The notes under the pieces were generated by a model. That model was not told where the DNA came from, made no database searches, and saw only the letters and a program-made list of their open reading frames with translations. Positions 9,090 to 18,067 of a stretch of 64,000 bases of DNA are shown piece after piece. The position numbers were made by a program, and so were the translations under genes. The number at the start of each line of letters is the position of its first letter. Position 1 is the first letter of the stretch. The stretch comes from Planctomycetaceae bacterium (GTDB lineage Bacteria; Planctomycetota; Planctomycetia; Planctomycetales; Planctomycetaceae). The stretch is from contig JAWKUA010000001.1 in NCBI GenBank assembly GCA_041398785.1, forward strand, positions 62,001 to 126,000, in the 5' to 3' direction.

Positions 9090-9320
9090 ATTGATAGTGT
9101 CCTGCAACGCAGCAGGGTTTCGGCCGGATCACGGATTTTCGTTCGTTTTCTTTGAAGCCGCCGCGCGGCACTGTCACCGTGCCACCGGCCGGTCGCTGCC
9201 GAATCAAGTTGCACAGTCCGATTGCGTCGTCCATACTTTGTTTCCCGCCAGAAATGACTCGCCCGCGCACTCCGGTATTCGCCTTCCTGACCAAACGCCG
9301 CAGGCTGCAGGATTCCCGCC

Positions 9321-10703
9321 ATGCCATCACCCCGTTTCCATTTTGATCGACGACGTTTGCTGAAGGTGACGTCGATGGGCGTGATCGGGTCAGCTCTGCC
9401 CGCGGCTGCATTGCGGAGTCAGGCAGGAACCACCGCGGAGTCCTCAACGGCGAAGTCGGTGCTGCTGGTGCTGCTCAGCGGCGGACCGAGTCAACTGGAT
9501 ACGCTGGACCCAAAGCCGCAGGCTCCCGAGGAAATCCGGGGCGAATTCCGAGCGATCCATACCACGATCCCCGGAATTTCCGTTTGCGAGCATCTGCCGC
9601 GAGTGAGCGCTCAGATGGACAAATGGGCGATCGTCCGAACGCTGGCTCATCGGGAACACAATCATCTGCTGGCGACTCACGTGGCCCTGACGGGGCGGCC
9701 CACGCCGATTCCTCGCGGTGGCAGCGATCTTGACCGAGTGGAATCGCGCAACGACTTTCCCAATTTCGCCGCTGCCCTGGATTTTGTGAAGCCACGCGGG
9801 GATGGCATTCCCAGCGGCATGTCGCTTCCCAACTATCTGATCGAAGGACCGCTGACGTGGCCGGGGCAGCACGCCGGATTTCTCGGAACCCGACACGATC
9901 CGTGGCAGATCAACCATGATCCCAACGACCCGAATTTCCAGGTCGATTCTCTGCACCTGCCGCAGGACATGTCCGGACCGCGACTGCTCTCGCGACGCGG
10001 ATTGCTGGACCGGCTCAATGAGTGCGACCGACAGCTTTCGGCGGACAGTCGCGCGCGAGCCTTCCTGGAACAGCAGGATGTGGCGTTTTCGCTGCTGACT
10101 TCGGCACGGGTGGCTGAGGCGTTTCAGATCCACACCGAAGACGACGCGACACGCGACCGCTATGGCCGCAACAAGTTCGGTCAGTCGCTGCTGCTGTCGC
10201 GCCGGCTTGTCGAAGCGGGTGTCCCCATGGTTCAGGCGACAATGGGAATCGTGCAGACGTGGGACACGCACGTCGACAATTGGGGTCGTCTGAAAAATAC
10301 ACTGCTGCCACAGCTCGATCAGGGCCTGGCCGCGCTGATGGACGACCTGTCGTCAAAGGGCCTGCTCGACCAGACCATGGTCATCGTGATGGGAGAATTC
10401 GGCCGCACTCCAAAGGTTTCGACATTGCCGGGGCAGACGATTCCCGGTCGCGACCACTGGGCTCACACGTACTCGGGACTATTCGCCGGAGCGGGAATTC
10501 GGGGCGGCCAGGTGCTGGGCGAAACGGATTCCATCGCCGCCTATCCGCTCACCCGGTCGTGGACTCCCGCCGACGTCGGCACCACGCTGCTCAGCGCACT
10601 CGGCGTGCCGCATGATGCGCAGGTCATCGACCCGCTCGGCCGTCCTCACTATCTGCTGAATGGCGAAGTCATCGCTCCACTGTACACGGCAGCCCCGGTG
10701 TAA
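9321..10703 (+). CDS. DUF1501 family Tat-exported protein
   Basis: 460 residues. The N-terminus carries a twin-arginine signal (FDRRRLLKVTSMG, residues 8-20). The body has the DUF1501 hallmarks: LLVLLSGGPSQLDTLDPKP, VCEHLPRVSAQMDKWAIVRT, WDTHVDNW, and VIVMGEFGRTPKV followed by GRDHWAHTYSGLFAGAGI. The family is related to alkaline phosphatase/sulfatase-fold metalloenzymes and is greatly expanded in planctomycetes, often beside DUF1549/DUF1553 proteins. The histidine/aspartate motifs suggest a metal site, but no reaction is established. No DUF1549 partner is adjacent here; the nearest are at 22491 and 27049. No good ribosome binding site precedes the ATG. Confidence 0.9.
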   Translation: MPSPRFHFDRRRLLKVTSMGVIGSALPAAALRSQAGTTAESSTAKSVLLVLLSGGPSQLDTLDPKPQAPEEIRGEFRAIHTTIPGISVCEHLPRVSAQMDKWAIVRTLAHREHNHLLATHVALTGRPTPIPRGGSDLDRVESRNDFPNFAAALDFVKPRGDGIPSGMSLPNYLIEGPLTWPGQHAGFLGTRHDPWQINHDPNDPNFQVDSLHLPQDMSGPRLLSRRGLLDRLNECDRQLSADSRARAFLEQQDVAFSLLTSARVAEAFQIHTEDDATRDRYGRNKFGQSLLLSRRLVEAGVPMVQATMGIVQTWDTHVDNWGRLKNTLLPQLDQGLAALMDDLSSKGLLDQTMVIVMGEFGRTPKVSTLPGQTIPGRDHWAHTYSGLFAGAGIRGGQVLGETDSIAAYPLTRSWTPADVGTTLLSALGVPHDAQVIDPLGRPHYLLNGEVIAPLYTAAPV

Positions 10704-10746
10704 CAGCGCCCTGGTGTTGCAGAGACCTGGCATAGCAGAACCCTGG

Positions 10747-11724
10747 TCACGGCCGAGCGACCGCTGTCGCGATGGCGCGAATGGGAGCCGGGTGGCCTTC
10801 AATCGTGCGAGTCGCGTCGCGGGGGTCAAGAAAATCGGACAGCGACTCGAATGTCATCCAGTCCGTTCGGCGCTGTTCGCGGCTGGACGTTGCTGTCACA
10901 TCGACGACCTTCACATCGTCGAAGCCGGTTCGCTTCAGCCACAGTTCCAGCATGCGGATTGACGGGATGAACCACACGTTTCTCATCTTTGCATAGCGGC
11001 CTTCCGGTACCAGCACCTGCGCGTCCGCGCGGTCAGTGACCAGAGTCTCCAGGACCAGCCTTCCGCCGGGCTTGATTGTTCGGAACAGCGACTGCAGATG
11101 GTCGATCGGCGACGTGCGGTGATACAGGACTCCCATTGAAAACGTCACGTCAAAGCAGCGCGGGCACGATTGCAGAGCATCGTCGCTGAGCGGCAGGACA
11201 TAGTTGGCCACCGGATGATCCGCGTATCGCTTCACGATTTCGTGCTGCATCACATACAACAGAAACGGATCGAAACCGACAACTCGGCGTGCTCCGGCAT
11301 CCAGCATCCGCCAGCCGTAGTATCCGTTTCCGCAACCGACATCCAGCACACTGCAATTTCGCAGATCGATGTGCCCGGCCAGCCGATCCCACTTTCGGTC
11401 GGATCGCCATTCGGAATCGATATGAATCCCGAACAGGTCGAACGGCCCCTTTCGCCACGGACAAAACTGACGCAGAACGGAATGAAGCGTCTCGCGCTGC
11501 TCCGCGCTGATGTCGCTGTTGCTGCCGATGGTGACTCGCCCATCGATAACACGCGGGCCGTCGGAAGCAATGTCCGGTAATCCACGAACCGCCGAAGTCC
11601 ATTCCGCTAAATGTCCGTGAACACCCGGCGACAGGGCTTCCGCGCACCGAGCCCGCAGCAGGTCGCTCCAGCCATCATCACCTTCATCGCGAAGTTCGGC
11701 AAACAGCCCATCGAAATCAAACAT
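10747..11724 (-). CDS. cmoB: tRNA U34 carboxymethyltransferase (CmoB-like)
   Basis: 325 residues from ATG at 11724, matching the E. coli CmoB length (323) and start (MFDFDGLF against MIDFGNFY); the longer upstream frame is not needed. Landmarks of the family are present: PWRKGPFDLFGIHIDSEWRS, the SAM-binding LDVGCGNGYYGWRM, TFSMGVLYHRTSPIDHL, LVLETLV, RYAKMRNVWFIPS and DFLDPRD...TIEGHPAPIRA. CmoB transfers a carboxymethyl group from carboxy-SAM to 5-hydroxyuridine at the tRNA wobble position, extending decoding of four-codon boxes. CmoA, which makes carboxy-SAM, is not in the window. The gene abuts the island's left repeat but reads away from it. Confidence 0.9.
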   Translation of the reverse strand: MFDFDGLFAELRDEGDDGWSDLLRARCAEALSPGVHGHLAEWTSAVRGLPDIASDGPRVIDGRVTIGSNSDISAEQRETLHSVLRQFCPWRKGPFDLFGIHIDSEWRSDRKWDRLAGHIDLRNCSVLDVGCGNGYYGWRMLDAGARRVVGFDPFLLYVMQHEIVKRYADHPVANYVLPLSDDALQSCPRCFDVTFSMGVLYHRTSPIDHLQSLFRTIKPGGRLVLETLVTDRADAQVLVPEGRYAKMRNVWFIPSIRMLELWLKRTGFDDVKVVDVTATSSREQRRTDWMTFESLSDFLDPRDATRTIEGHPAPIRAIATAVARP

Positions 11725-11869
11725 GCCGGGCAGCGTCCGGATAACTTCTCCGAATGTCCAGTGCCCGCAGCGGAAAATCTCCCGACCCATCCGGCTGGAA
11801 GAGAATTGACTCCCGCGAAGCCGCGACGAATCCGTTCGTATCATTCACGTCAGGAAACCGGATGTGTTT

Positions 11870-11895
11870 CCACGGAAGCGGATGGGAATCGAACC
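11870..11895. repeat. Left att-like direct repeat (tRNA-Sec 3'-end fragment)
   Basis: Identical over 26 bases to 20530-20555. On the minus strand it reads as the T-loop and acceptor end of tRNA-Sec (GGTTCGATTCCCATCCGCTT...). The sequence beyond it does not complete a T-stem or anticodon arm, so this is not a functional tRNA. Confidence 0.75.
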
Positions 11896-12274
11896 GGTGA
11901 CCGTAAGTCGCCGCCTGACATCACTTTAGCCAGGTCGGCAGATCGCCGCGACGCCCAATACACCGCGCCGAGCCGGATTCCCCGCCCGAATGCGGACTCG
12001 TGGGAACGGTTCGTGGCGACGCTGCGCGACCGGTATCACTTCGGCGCAACCGAACTGCAGTCCGTGGAGGAGGAGGCCCGGATAAGCGGACTGTTCAGCT
12101 CTGCAGTCTTGTGACGTCAGGGGCCGTCACAGGACCTGAGACCGCGAGCCCGCCATCGTCAGGGCGATGGCTCGTACCTGTCGGTCGCAACCCGTCAGTT
12201 ATTTGTCGGCTTTTACGCCCACCGGTAGCATGTCGGGGATCCTGTTCCCGCACCCGGACCTGGGCCGCCCTGCC
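11896..12274 (+). other. Left end of island, with a possible gene-tail remnant
   Basis: No intact gene. At about 11997-12114 a frame with good codon use ends in DSWERFVATLRDRYHFGATE, LQSVEEEARISGLFSSAVL and a TGA. It reads like the C-terminus of a real protein with its beginning missing. I do not recognise the family. The rest is spacer before hsdR. Confidence 0.3.
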
Positions 12275-14662
12275 GTGGATAAGTCGCAACTTTCCGAACG
12301 AGACATCTGCAGCAAACTCATCCTGCCGGCGATTCAGGCCGCCGGATGGGATACGCTGACGCAGGTCCGCGAAGAAGTCACCTTCACCAACGGCCGGGTC
12401 ATGGTGAAGGGAACGATCGTCAGACGCGGTAAAAAGAAACGCGCGGATCTCATCCTGTACTACAGGACGGAAATCCCGGTTGCGATTATTGAGGCGAAAG
12501 ACAACAACCACTCCGTTGGCGCCGGGATGCCGCAGGCTCTGGGGTATGCCGAGACGCTCGACATCCCTTTCGTCTTCAGCTCCAACGGCGACGCCTTCCT
12601 GTTCCACGACCGTACGCCGGGAGCCTCACCAAAGGAGCGCGAGCTGCCGCTCGACCAGTTTCCGAGCCCGGACGAACTGTGGAATTGCTACTGCGTTGCC
12701 AAAAACCTGCCAGCCTCAAGCCGACCGGTCGTGCAGCAGGAATTTCATGCCGACGGAAGCGGTAAGTCGCCACGCTATTATCAACTGAATGCCATCAATC
12801 GCACGATTGAAGCCGTGGCACGCGGGCAGGATCGCATCCTGCTGGTGATGGCCACCGGCACCGGCAAGACCTACACGGCATTTCAGATCATCTGGCGCCT
12901 GTGGAAGTCGCGGGCCAGGAAGCGAATCCTGTTCCTGGCGGACCGCAACATTCTGGTCGACCAGACGAAGACCAACGATTTCAAGCCATTCGGTTCCGCA
13001 ATGACAAAGATCACGAACCGGACCGCCGACAAGTCGTTCGAAATCTACCTGGCACTGTACCAGGCGATCACCGGGCCGGAGGCTGCACAGAAAGCCTACC
13101 GCGAATTCTCACCTGATTTCTTCGACTTGATCGTCATCGATGAATGCCACCGTGGCAGCGCGGCAGCAGATTCGGCGTGGCGCGAGATTCTTGAGTACTT
13201 CAGTTCCGCCACTCAGCTCGGTATGACAGCCACCCCAAAGGAAACGAAGTATATTTCCAACATCCACTATTTCGGCGATCCGGTCTACCAGTATTCGCTG
13301 AAGCAGGGCATCGAAGACGGGTTTCTGGCACCGTTCAAGGTCGTTCGCATCGACATTGACAAGGATGTCGAAGGCTGGCGACCGACAGCCGGTCAGACGG
13401 ATCGGCACGGCGAAGTGATCGATGACCGGATCTACAACCAGAAGGATTTTGATCGCACGCTGGTACTGGATGAACGTACGAAACTGGTGGCTCGCAAGGT
13501 GACCGAGTTCCTGAAGGGAACGAATCGCTACGCAAAGACGATCGTGTTCTGCGCAGACATCGAGCACGCCGAACGAATGCGGCAGGCGCTGGTCAATGCG
13601 AACGCCGATTTGGTGGAGGAGAACTCTCGCTACGTCGTGCGCATCACCGGTGACAGTCCGGAAGGACGGGCGGAACTGGATCACTTCATTGATCCGGAAT
13701 CCCGGTATCCGGTGATTGCCACCACGTCAAAGCTGATGACAACCGGCGTTGACGCTCAAACCTGCCAGCTCGTTGTGCTGGACCAGCGAATTCAGTCGAT
13801 GACGGAGTTCAAACAGATCATCGGACGCGGTACCCGTATCAACGAAGAATACGGCAAGCTGTTCTTCACGATCATGGATTTTCGCAAGGCAACGGAACTG
13901 TTTGCCGATCCCGCGTTCGACGGCGATCCGGTTCAGATCTACGTGCCGGCCGAAGGGGAGTCGGTCGTTCCGCCTGACGACGATGACGGCGAAGTCGAGG
14001 CGGCTTCCGTCGACGAAGACGGGTTTCCGGTGATCGATGGCAACGACGATGGCGAAGCGGGACTCGGCGGCGACACCGTGATAGCTCCCGGTAAGCGCCG
14101 GAAGTTCTATGTCGATGACGTCCCGGTTCGGGTTGTCGGCGAGCGAGTGCAGTACATTGGGCCGGACGGCAAGCTGATTGTCGAGTCACTGAAGGACTAC
14201 AGCCGCAAGGCCGTGCGGAAGGAGTTTGCATCTCTGAATGATTTCCTGACACGATGGACCGAAGCCGACAGAAAGCAGGCGATCGTCGACGAACTGGAAC
14301 AGCAGGGCGTGTTCGTCGAGGCTCTCGCTGACGAAGTTGGTCGCGACTATGGCCCGTTCGATCTCATCTGCCACGTTGCCTTTGATCAGCCGCCGCTGAC
14401 GCGGCGTGAGCGGGCCGAGAACGTGAAGAAACGGGACTACTTCACAAAGTACGGCGACGACGCACGCGCCGTCCTGCAGGCCCTGCTGGACAAGTACGCC
14501 GACGAGGGCATTGACGACATCGAAAGCATGGAGATTCTCAAAGTGCAGCCTCTATCCAGTTTTGGCACACCGCTGGAGATTGTGAAGCTGTTCGGCAGTA
14601 AGCAGGACTATCTGCGAGCACTCAAGGATCTGGAAGCAGCGTTGTACGGGGAAGTCAGTTAA
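12275..14662 (+). CDS. hsdR: Type I restriction enzyme R subunit (HsdR, EcoEI-like)
   Basis: 795 residues from GTG at 12275, chosen because the family begins with a short Asp-Lys-x-x-Leu-Ser-Glu-Arg-Asp run and here VDKSQLSERDICSKLILPAI starts exactly there; the frame is open to 12167 and an ATG at 12230 is possible. The N-terminal PD-(D/E)xK nuclease has D58, E73 and K75 (IIEAKDNN). The SF2 motor follows: Walker A ATGTGKT at 193-199, DECH at 289-292, GMTATP, and a C-terminal helicase half with IGRGTRI. An acidic linker precedes the C-terminal domain. The subunit would translocate DNA and cleave unmethylated DNA with HsdM and HsdS. All catalytic motifs are intact, but the matching hsdS is broken. 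Confidence 0.92.
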   Translation: MDKSQLSERDICSKLILPAIQAAGWDTLTQVREEVTFTNGRVMVKGTIVRRGKKKRADLILYYRTEIPVAIIEAKDNNHSVGAGMPQALGYAETLDIPFVFSSNGDAFLFHDRTPGASPKERELPLDQFPSPDELWNCYCVAKNLPASSRPVVQQEFHADGSGKSPRYYQLNAINRTIEAVARGQDRILLVMATGTGKTYTAFQIIWRLWKSRARKRILFLADRNILVDQTKTNDFKPFGSAMTKITNRTADKSFEIYLALYQAITGPEAAQKAYREFSPDFFDLIVIDECHRGSAAADSAWREILEYFSSATQLGMTATPKETKYISNIHYFGDPVYQYSLKQGIEDGFLAPFKVVRIDIDKDVEGWRPTAGQTDRHGEVIDDRIYNQKDFDRTLVLDERTKLVARKVTEFLKGTNRYAKTIVFCADIEHAERMRQALVNANADLVEENSRYVVRITGDSPEGRAELDHFIDPESRYPVIATTSKLMTTGVDAQTCQLVVLDQRIQSMTEFKQIIGRGTRINEEYGKLFFTIMDFRKATELFADPAFDGDPVQIYVPAEGESVVPPDDDDGEVEAASVDEDGFPVIDGNDDGEAGLGGDTVIAPGKRRKFYVDDVPVRVVGERVQYIGPDGKLIVESLKDYSRKAVRKEFASLNDFLTRWTEADRKQAIVDELEQQGVFVEALADEVGRDYGPFDLICHVAFDQPPLTRRERAENVKKRDYFTKYGDDARAVLQALLDKYADEGIDDIESMEILKVQPLSSFGTPLEIVKLFGSKQDYLRALKDLEAALYGEVS

Positions 14663-14664
14663 CG

Positions 14665-14802
14665 ATGCCCATCTATCGATACACGGCCGAAGGAATTAAC
14701 CCGGTAGAACCCGCCACATTCTCACAGCTTGGCATCGCAGAACGGGCCGAAACGGGACGTATGCATTCACGTCTGGCTGGGGCACCCGGGGAGAAAGTGT
14801 AA
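14665..14802 (+). pseudogene. Truncated N-terminal fragment, PD-(D/E)xK/DUF4268-like
   Basis: A 45-codon frame starts 3 bases after the hsdR stop: MPIYRYTAEGINPVEPATFS, then QLGIAERAE. This resembles the N-terminus of small nuclease-like proteins (DUF4268/DUF91-type), where the Glu-Arg is followed by Asp-Leu-Gln and then the nuclease core. Here the sequence diverges after residue 29 and stops without the core. It looks like the stump of a deleted accessory gene of the restriction locus. The family match is from memory. Confidence 0.45.
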
Positions 14803-14876
14803 TGCGACTTCTGCTGGAACATTTCAAACCGTCGAACATTTCATTCGAGCGAGCAATCTGAGCGATTCGGAGCCAA

Positions 14877-16394
14877 ATGTCCCTTTCCACCACGATCAAA
14901 TCCATTCAGGACATCATGCGCAAGGACGTGGGCGTCGACGGCGACGCTCAGCGGATTGGGCAGATTGTCTGGTTGCTGTTTCTCAAGATCTTTGACGATC
15001 GTGAGCACGAATACGAACTGCTTGAAGACAACTACCGATCGCCAATTCCGAAGGAACTCCGCTGGCGGAACTGGGCGGCCGATCCGGAAGGCATGACGGG
15101 CGATGAACTGCTCGACTTCTGCAACAACCGGCTGTTCCCCGAACTGAAAGAACTCAAGGTTGCCGCCAACGGGAAGTCGCGCGGTCAGGTTATTCGCAAC
15201 GTGTTCGAAGACGCCTACCAGTACATGAAATCGGGCACGCTGCTCCGGCAGGTCGTCAACCGAATCAATGACGACATCGACTTCAACGACTCGAAAAAGC
15301 GGCACCTGTTCGGCGACATCTACGAGCAGATCCTCAAGGACCTGCAGTCGGCCGGCAACGCCGGCGAATACTACACGCCGCGAGCCGTGACCCAGTTCAT
15401 GGTGGATATGGTCGACACGCAACTTGGTGAAACGGTCCTTGATCCGGCCTGCGGCACCGGTGGGTTTCTGACCTGCACGATTGAGCACATTCGCAGCCGA
15501 TACGTCAAATCCGTCGAGGACGAGCAGACGCTCCAGCAGTCCGTGCGGGGCGTCGAAAAGAAGCCGCTGCCGCATCTGCTGTGTACGACCAACATGCTGC
15601 TGCACGGCATCGACATTCCGTCCAACATTCTGCACGACAACACGCTGGCCCGCCCGCTCCGCGACTACGGCCCGAAAGATCGAGTCGACGTGATCGTCAC
15701 CAATCCGCCGTTCGGCGGCATGGAAGAGGACGGGATCGAACAGAACTTCCCGCAGACGTTCCGCACGCGAGAAACGGCCGACCTGTTTCTGGTGCTGATC
15801 ATGCATCTGCTGAAGGACGGCGGACGCGGGGCCATCGTCCTTCCCGACGGCACGCTCTTCGGCGAAGGCGTCAAGACACGCATCAAGGAAAAGCTGCTGA
15901 CCGAGTGCGACCTGCACACCGTCGTGCGTCTGCCCAACGGCGTGTTCAATCCGTACACGGGCATCAAAACGAATCTGCTGTTCTTCACCAAAGGCCGACC
16001 GACGAAGGACGTGTGGTTCTACGAGCACCCCTATCCGCCGGGCTACAAAAGCTATTCAAAGACCAAACCGATCCGCATCGACGAATTCGAGACGGAAAAG
16101 GCCTGGTGGGGAGTCCACAAACCGGGAGGGCGAGGCTCCCGCCGAGCCGGAGACCCCGACCTCTCAAAACGTGAGGAAAACGAATTCGCCTGGAAAGTCT
16201 CCGCTGCCGACATCGCCGCCAACGGCTACAACCTCGACATCAAAAACCCGCACAGCTCTGACGACGGTCCCGGCGATCCGGACGAACTGCTGAAGGAATT
16301 CCACAATGTCAACGCCGAAGCCGCCAGCGTTCTGGATGCCCTGAAGCAGGAACTCGCATCGGCACTGATTAGTGTTGGGGAGCCCGTGTCGTGA
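14877..16394 (+). CDS. hsdM: Type I restriction-modification DNA N6-adenine methyltransferase (HsdM)
   Basis: 505 residues. The N-terminal helical domain has the usual IVWLLFLKIFDDREHEYELL. The methyltransferase core has the SAM site DPACGTGGF at 189-197 and the catalytic NPPF at 276-279. The sequence GEYYTPRAVTQFMVDM and the C-terminal NGYNLDIKNPH are standard for HsdM. It would methylate adenines when bound to HsdS. Residues about 416-431 (GGRGSRRAGDPDLSKR) are an in-frame insertion encoded by a dispersed palindromic repeat (16123-16148), absent from the usual family sequence. The stop overlaps the next gene's GTG by 4 bases. Confidence 0.93.
   Translation: MSLSTTIKSIQDIMRKDVGVDGDAQRIGQIVWLLFLKIFDDREHEYELLEDNYRSPIPKELRWRNWAADPEGMTGDELLDFCNNRLFPELKELKVAANGKSRGQVIRNVFEDAYQYMKSGTLLRQVVNRINDDIDFNDSKKRHLFGDIYEQILKDLQSAGNAGEYYTPRAVTQFMVDMVDTQLGETVLDPACGTGGFLTCTIEHIRSRYVKSVEDEQTLQQSVRGVEKKPLPHLLCTTNMLLHGIDIPSNILHDNTLARPLRDYGPKDRVDVIVTNPPFGGMEEDGIEQNFPQTFRTRETADLFLVLIMHLLKDGGRGAIVLPDGTLFGEGVKTRIKEKLLTECDLHTVVRLPNGVFNPYTGIKTNLLFFTKGRPTKDVWFYEHPYPPGYKSYSKTKPIRIDEFETEKAWWGVHKPGGRGSRRAGDPDLSKREENEFAWKVSAADIAANGYNLDIKNPHSSDDGPGDPDELLKEFHNVNAEAASVLDALKQELASALISVGEPVS
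16123..16148. repeat. Dispersed repeat inserted in frame inside hsdM
   Basis: CGGGAGGGCGAGGCTCCCGC followed by CGAGCC. A 24/26 match lies in inverted orientation in the intergenic region at 26978-27003. A related GGGAGCCCGCC...GAGGCTCCG stretch lies in hsdS near 19362-19384. Its presence inside a coding frame shows the element can be tolerated as extra residues. Confidence 0.6.
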
Positions 16395-18067
16395 ACGAGC
16401 AACGACTCCGACAACTGATCGCGCTTCCGGCGGAAACCGAGTGGCTGGAGTTCAAAGCGGCCCGGCAGCAGGAGAACTTCGAGGACGTCGGAAAGTACTT
16501 CTCCGCACTCAGCAACGAAGCCAACTTTGCCAGGCAGAAATGTGGCTGGCTGATCTTCGGCGTCACCGACAAACCGCCTCGACAGATTTGCGGAACCCAT
16601 TACCGGAACGAAGCCCCCGGTCTGGAGCGTCTGAAAGCCGAGATCGCTCAGCACACCAACCATCGGCTGACGTTCTCCGCCCTCCACGAACTGACTGTAG
16701 ATGGCGAGCGGGTTCTGGCCTTCGAGATTCCCCCGGCGCTGCGTGGTGCTCCGACAACGTGGAAGCAGGTGTCGTACGGTCGCATTCACGAATCGCTCGG
16801 CTATCTGGCTGCGAACAAGTTTGACGCGATCCGCCGGCAGGCTGTTGAGGCCGACTGGTCTGCTCAGATCTGCGAAGCCGCGACACTCGACGACCTGCAT
16901 CCTGCTGCCCTGCTCAGTGCCCGCGAAAAGTTCGAACAGAAGAACCCACAGCTTGCAGACGAGATCGGCGCCGCAGATGACGTGACGTTCCTCAACAAGG
17001 CGAAGCTGGCAGTCAGTGGCCGCCTCACCCGCGCCGCACTTGTCCTGCTGGGCAGACCGGAAGCCACGCATCACCTGTCACCGTCCGTCGCGAAGATGAC
17101 GTGGCTGCTGCGTGACGAGAACGGCAACACGAAAGACTACGCCCACTTCGAGCCGCCGTTCCTGCTGTCCGGCGAGCGTCTGTTCGGAAAAATTCGGAAC
17201 CTCACGGTGCGCTACCTCCCGCCGGGCACGCTGATTCCCACTGAGATTTCTCAGTACGACCCGTGGGTTATGCGCGAAGCTCTGCACAACTGCATAGCTC
17301 ACCAGAATTACGAGACCGGCGGTCAGATCTCTGTCATCGAAGACACCGACGCACTGCTGTTCACGAACCCCGGTGAATTTATCCCCGGTTCCGTGGACGA
17401 CGTTCTACGGCACAACGCTCCGTCTGAGTTTTATCGCAACGCGTGCCTGGCTCAGGCGATGGTGCAGTTCAAGATGATCGATACCGTTGGCAGTGGCATT
17501 CGTCGGATGTTCACGGTCCAGAAACAGCGATTCTTCCCGCTGCCGGACTACGACCTCTCCCACCCCAACCGGGTTGAGATGCGGCTGCACGGTCGGATTC
17601 TCGACGAGAAATACACGCACGCCCTGATCGCGCGCACGGACCTCGATCTGCTGGACGTCGTGGCTCTGGACCGCGTCCAGAAGAACATCGCGCTGGGCGA
17701 TTCCGAGTTCAAATCGCTGAAGCGTCAGAAGCTGATCGAAGGCCGCCGTCCGAACATTCACGTCTCCGCTGACGTGGCCGCTGCCACCGACACAGCCGTG
17801 GACTACCTGCGGAAACGCGGCATGGATAAGCGGTACTGCCAGGATCGCATCGTCGAGTTGCTGACGATGCAGGACACAGCCACGAAAGACGATTTCCGGA
17901 AGCTGCTGCTCGACAAGCTGTCAGATGCCCGTTCGGCACAGCAGAAGGAAGACTTCCTCACGAACCTGCTTCAGGAAATGCGGCGAAACGGCCTTATCGA
18001 GCGGGTCGGCCAGAGCACCGCGTCTGCCTGGCGTCTGTGTAAACCGGAGGCTGTTGATGGCGACTGA
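16391..18067 (+). CDS. AlbA_2/Schlafen-like (divergent AAA-4) protein in the type I RM operon
   Basis: 558 residues from a GTG that overlaps the hsdM stop by 4 bases, so it is co-translated with hsdM. The N-terminal AlbA_2 domain (about 1-150) starts ETEWLEFKAARQQENFEDVG and has the ALSNEANF and GWLIFGV motifs of this group. The middle carries an ATP-binding-like helix-turn (DPWVMREALHNCIAHQNYET) and NPGEFIPGSVDDVL, VGSGIRRMF. The C-terminus looks like a winged helix (RRNGLIERVGQS). Proteins of this kind are often found between hsdM and hsdS and have been suggested to regulate or assist restriction. The exact role is not established. The gene looks intact, unlike hsdS downstream. Confidence 0.85.
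   Translation: MNEQRLRQLIALPAETEWLEFKAARQQENFEDVGKYFSALSNEANFARQKCGWLIFGVTDKPPRQICGTHYRNEAPGLERLKAEIAQHTNHRLTFSALHELTVDGERVLAFEIPPALRGAPTTWKQVSYGRIHESLGYLAANKFDAIRRQAVEADWSAQICEAATLDDLHPAALLSAREKFEQKNPQLADEIGAADDVTFLNKAKLAVSGRLTRAALVLLGRPEATHHLSPSVAKMTWLLRDENGNTKDYAHFEPPFLLSGERLFGKIRNLTVRYLPPGTLIPTEISQYDPWVMREALHNCIAHQNYETGGQISVIEDTDALLFTNPGEFIPGSVDDVLRHNAPSEFYRNACLAQAMVQFKMIDTVGSGIRRMFTVQKQRFFPLPDYDLSHPNRVEMRLHGRILDEKYTHALIARTDLDLLDVVALDRVQKNIALGDSEFKSLKRQKLIEGRRPNIHVSADVAAATDTAVDYLRKRGMDKRYCQDRIVELLTMQDTATKDDFRKLLLDKLSDARSAQQKEDFLTNLLQEMRRNGLIERVGQSTASAWRLCKPEAVDGD

Noticed and set aside
11870..11940. Second tRNA-Sec gene
   Set aside because: Only the 26-base 3' end is shared; beyond it the T-stem cannot pair and no anticodon arm forms.
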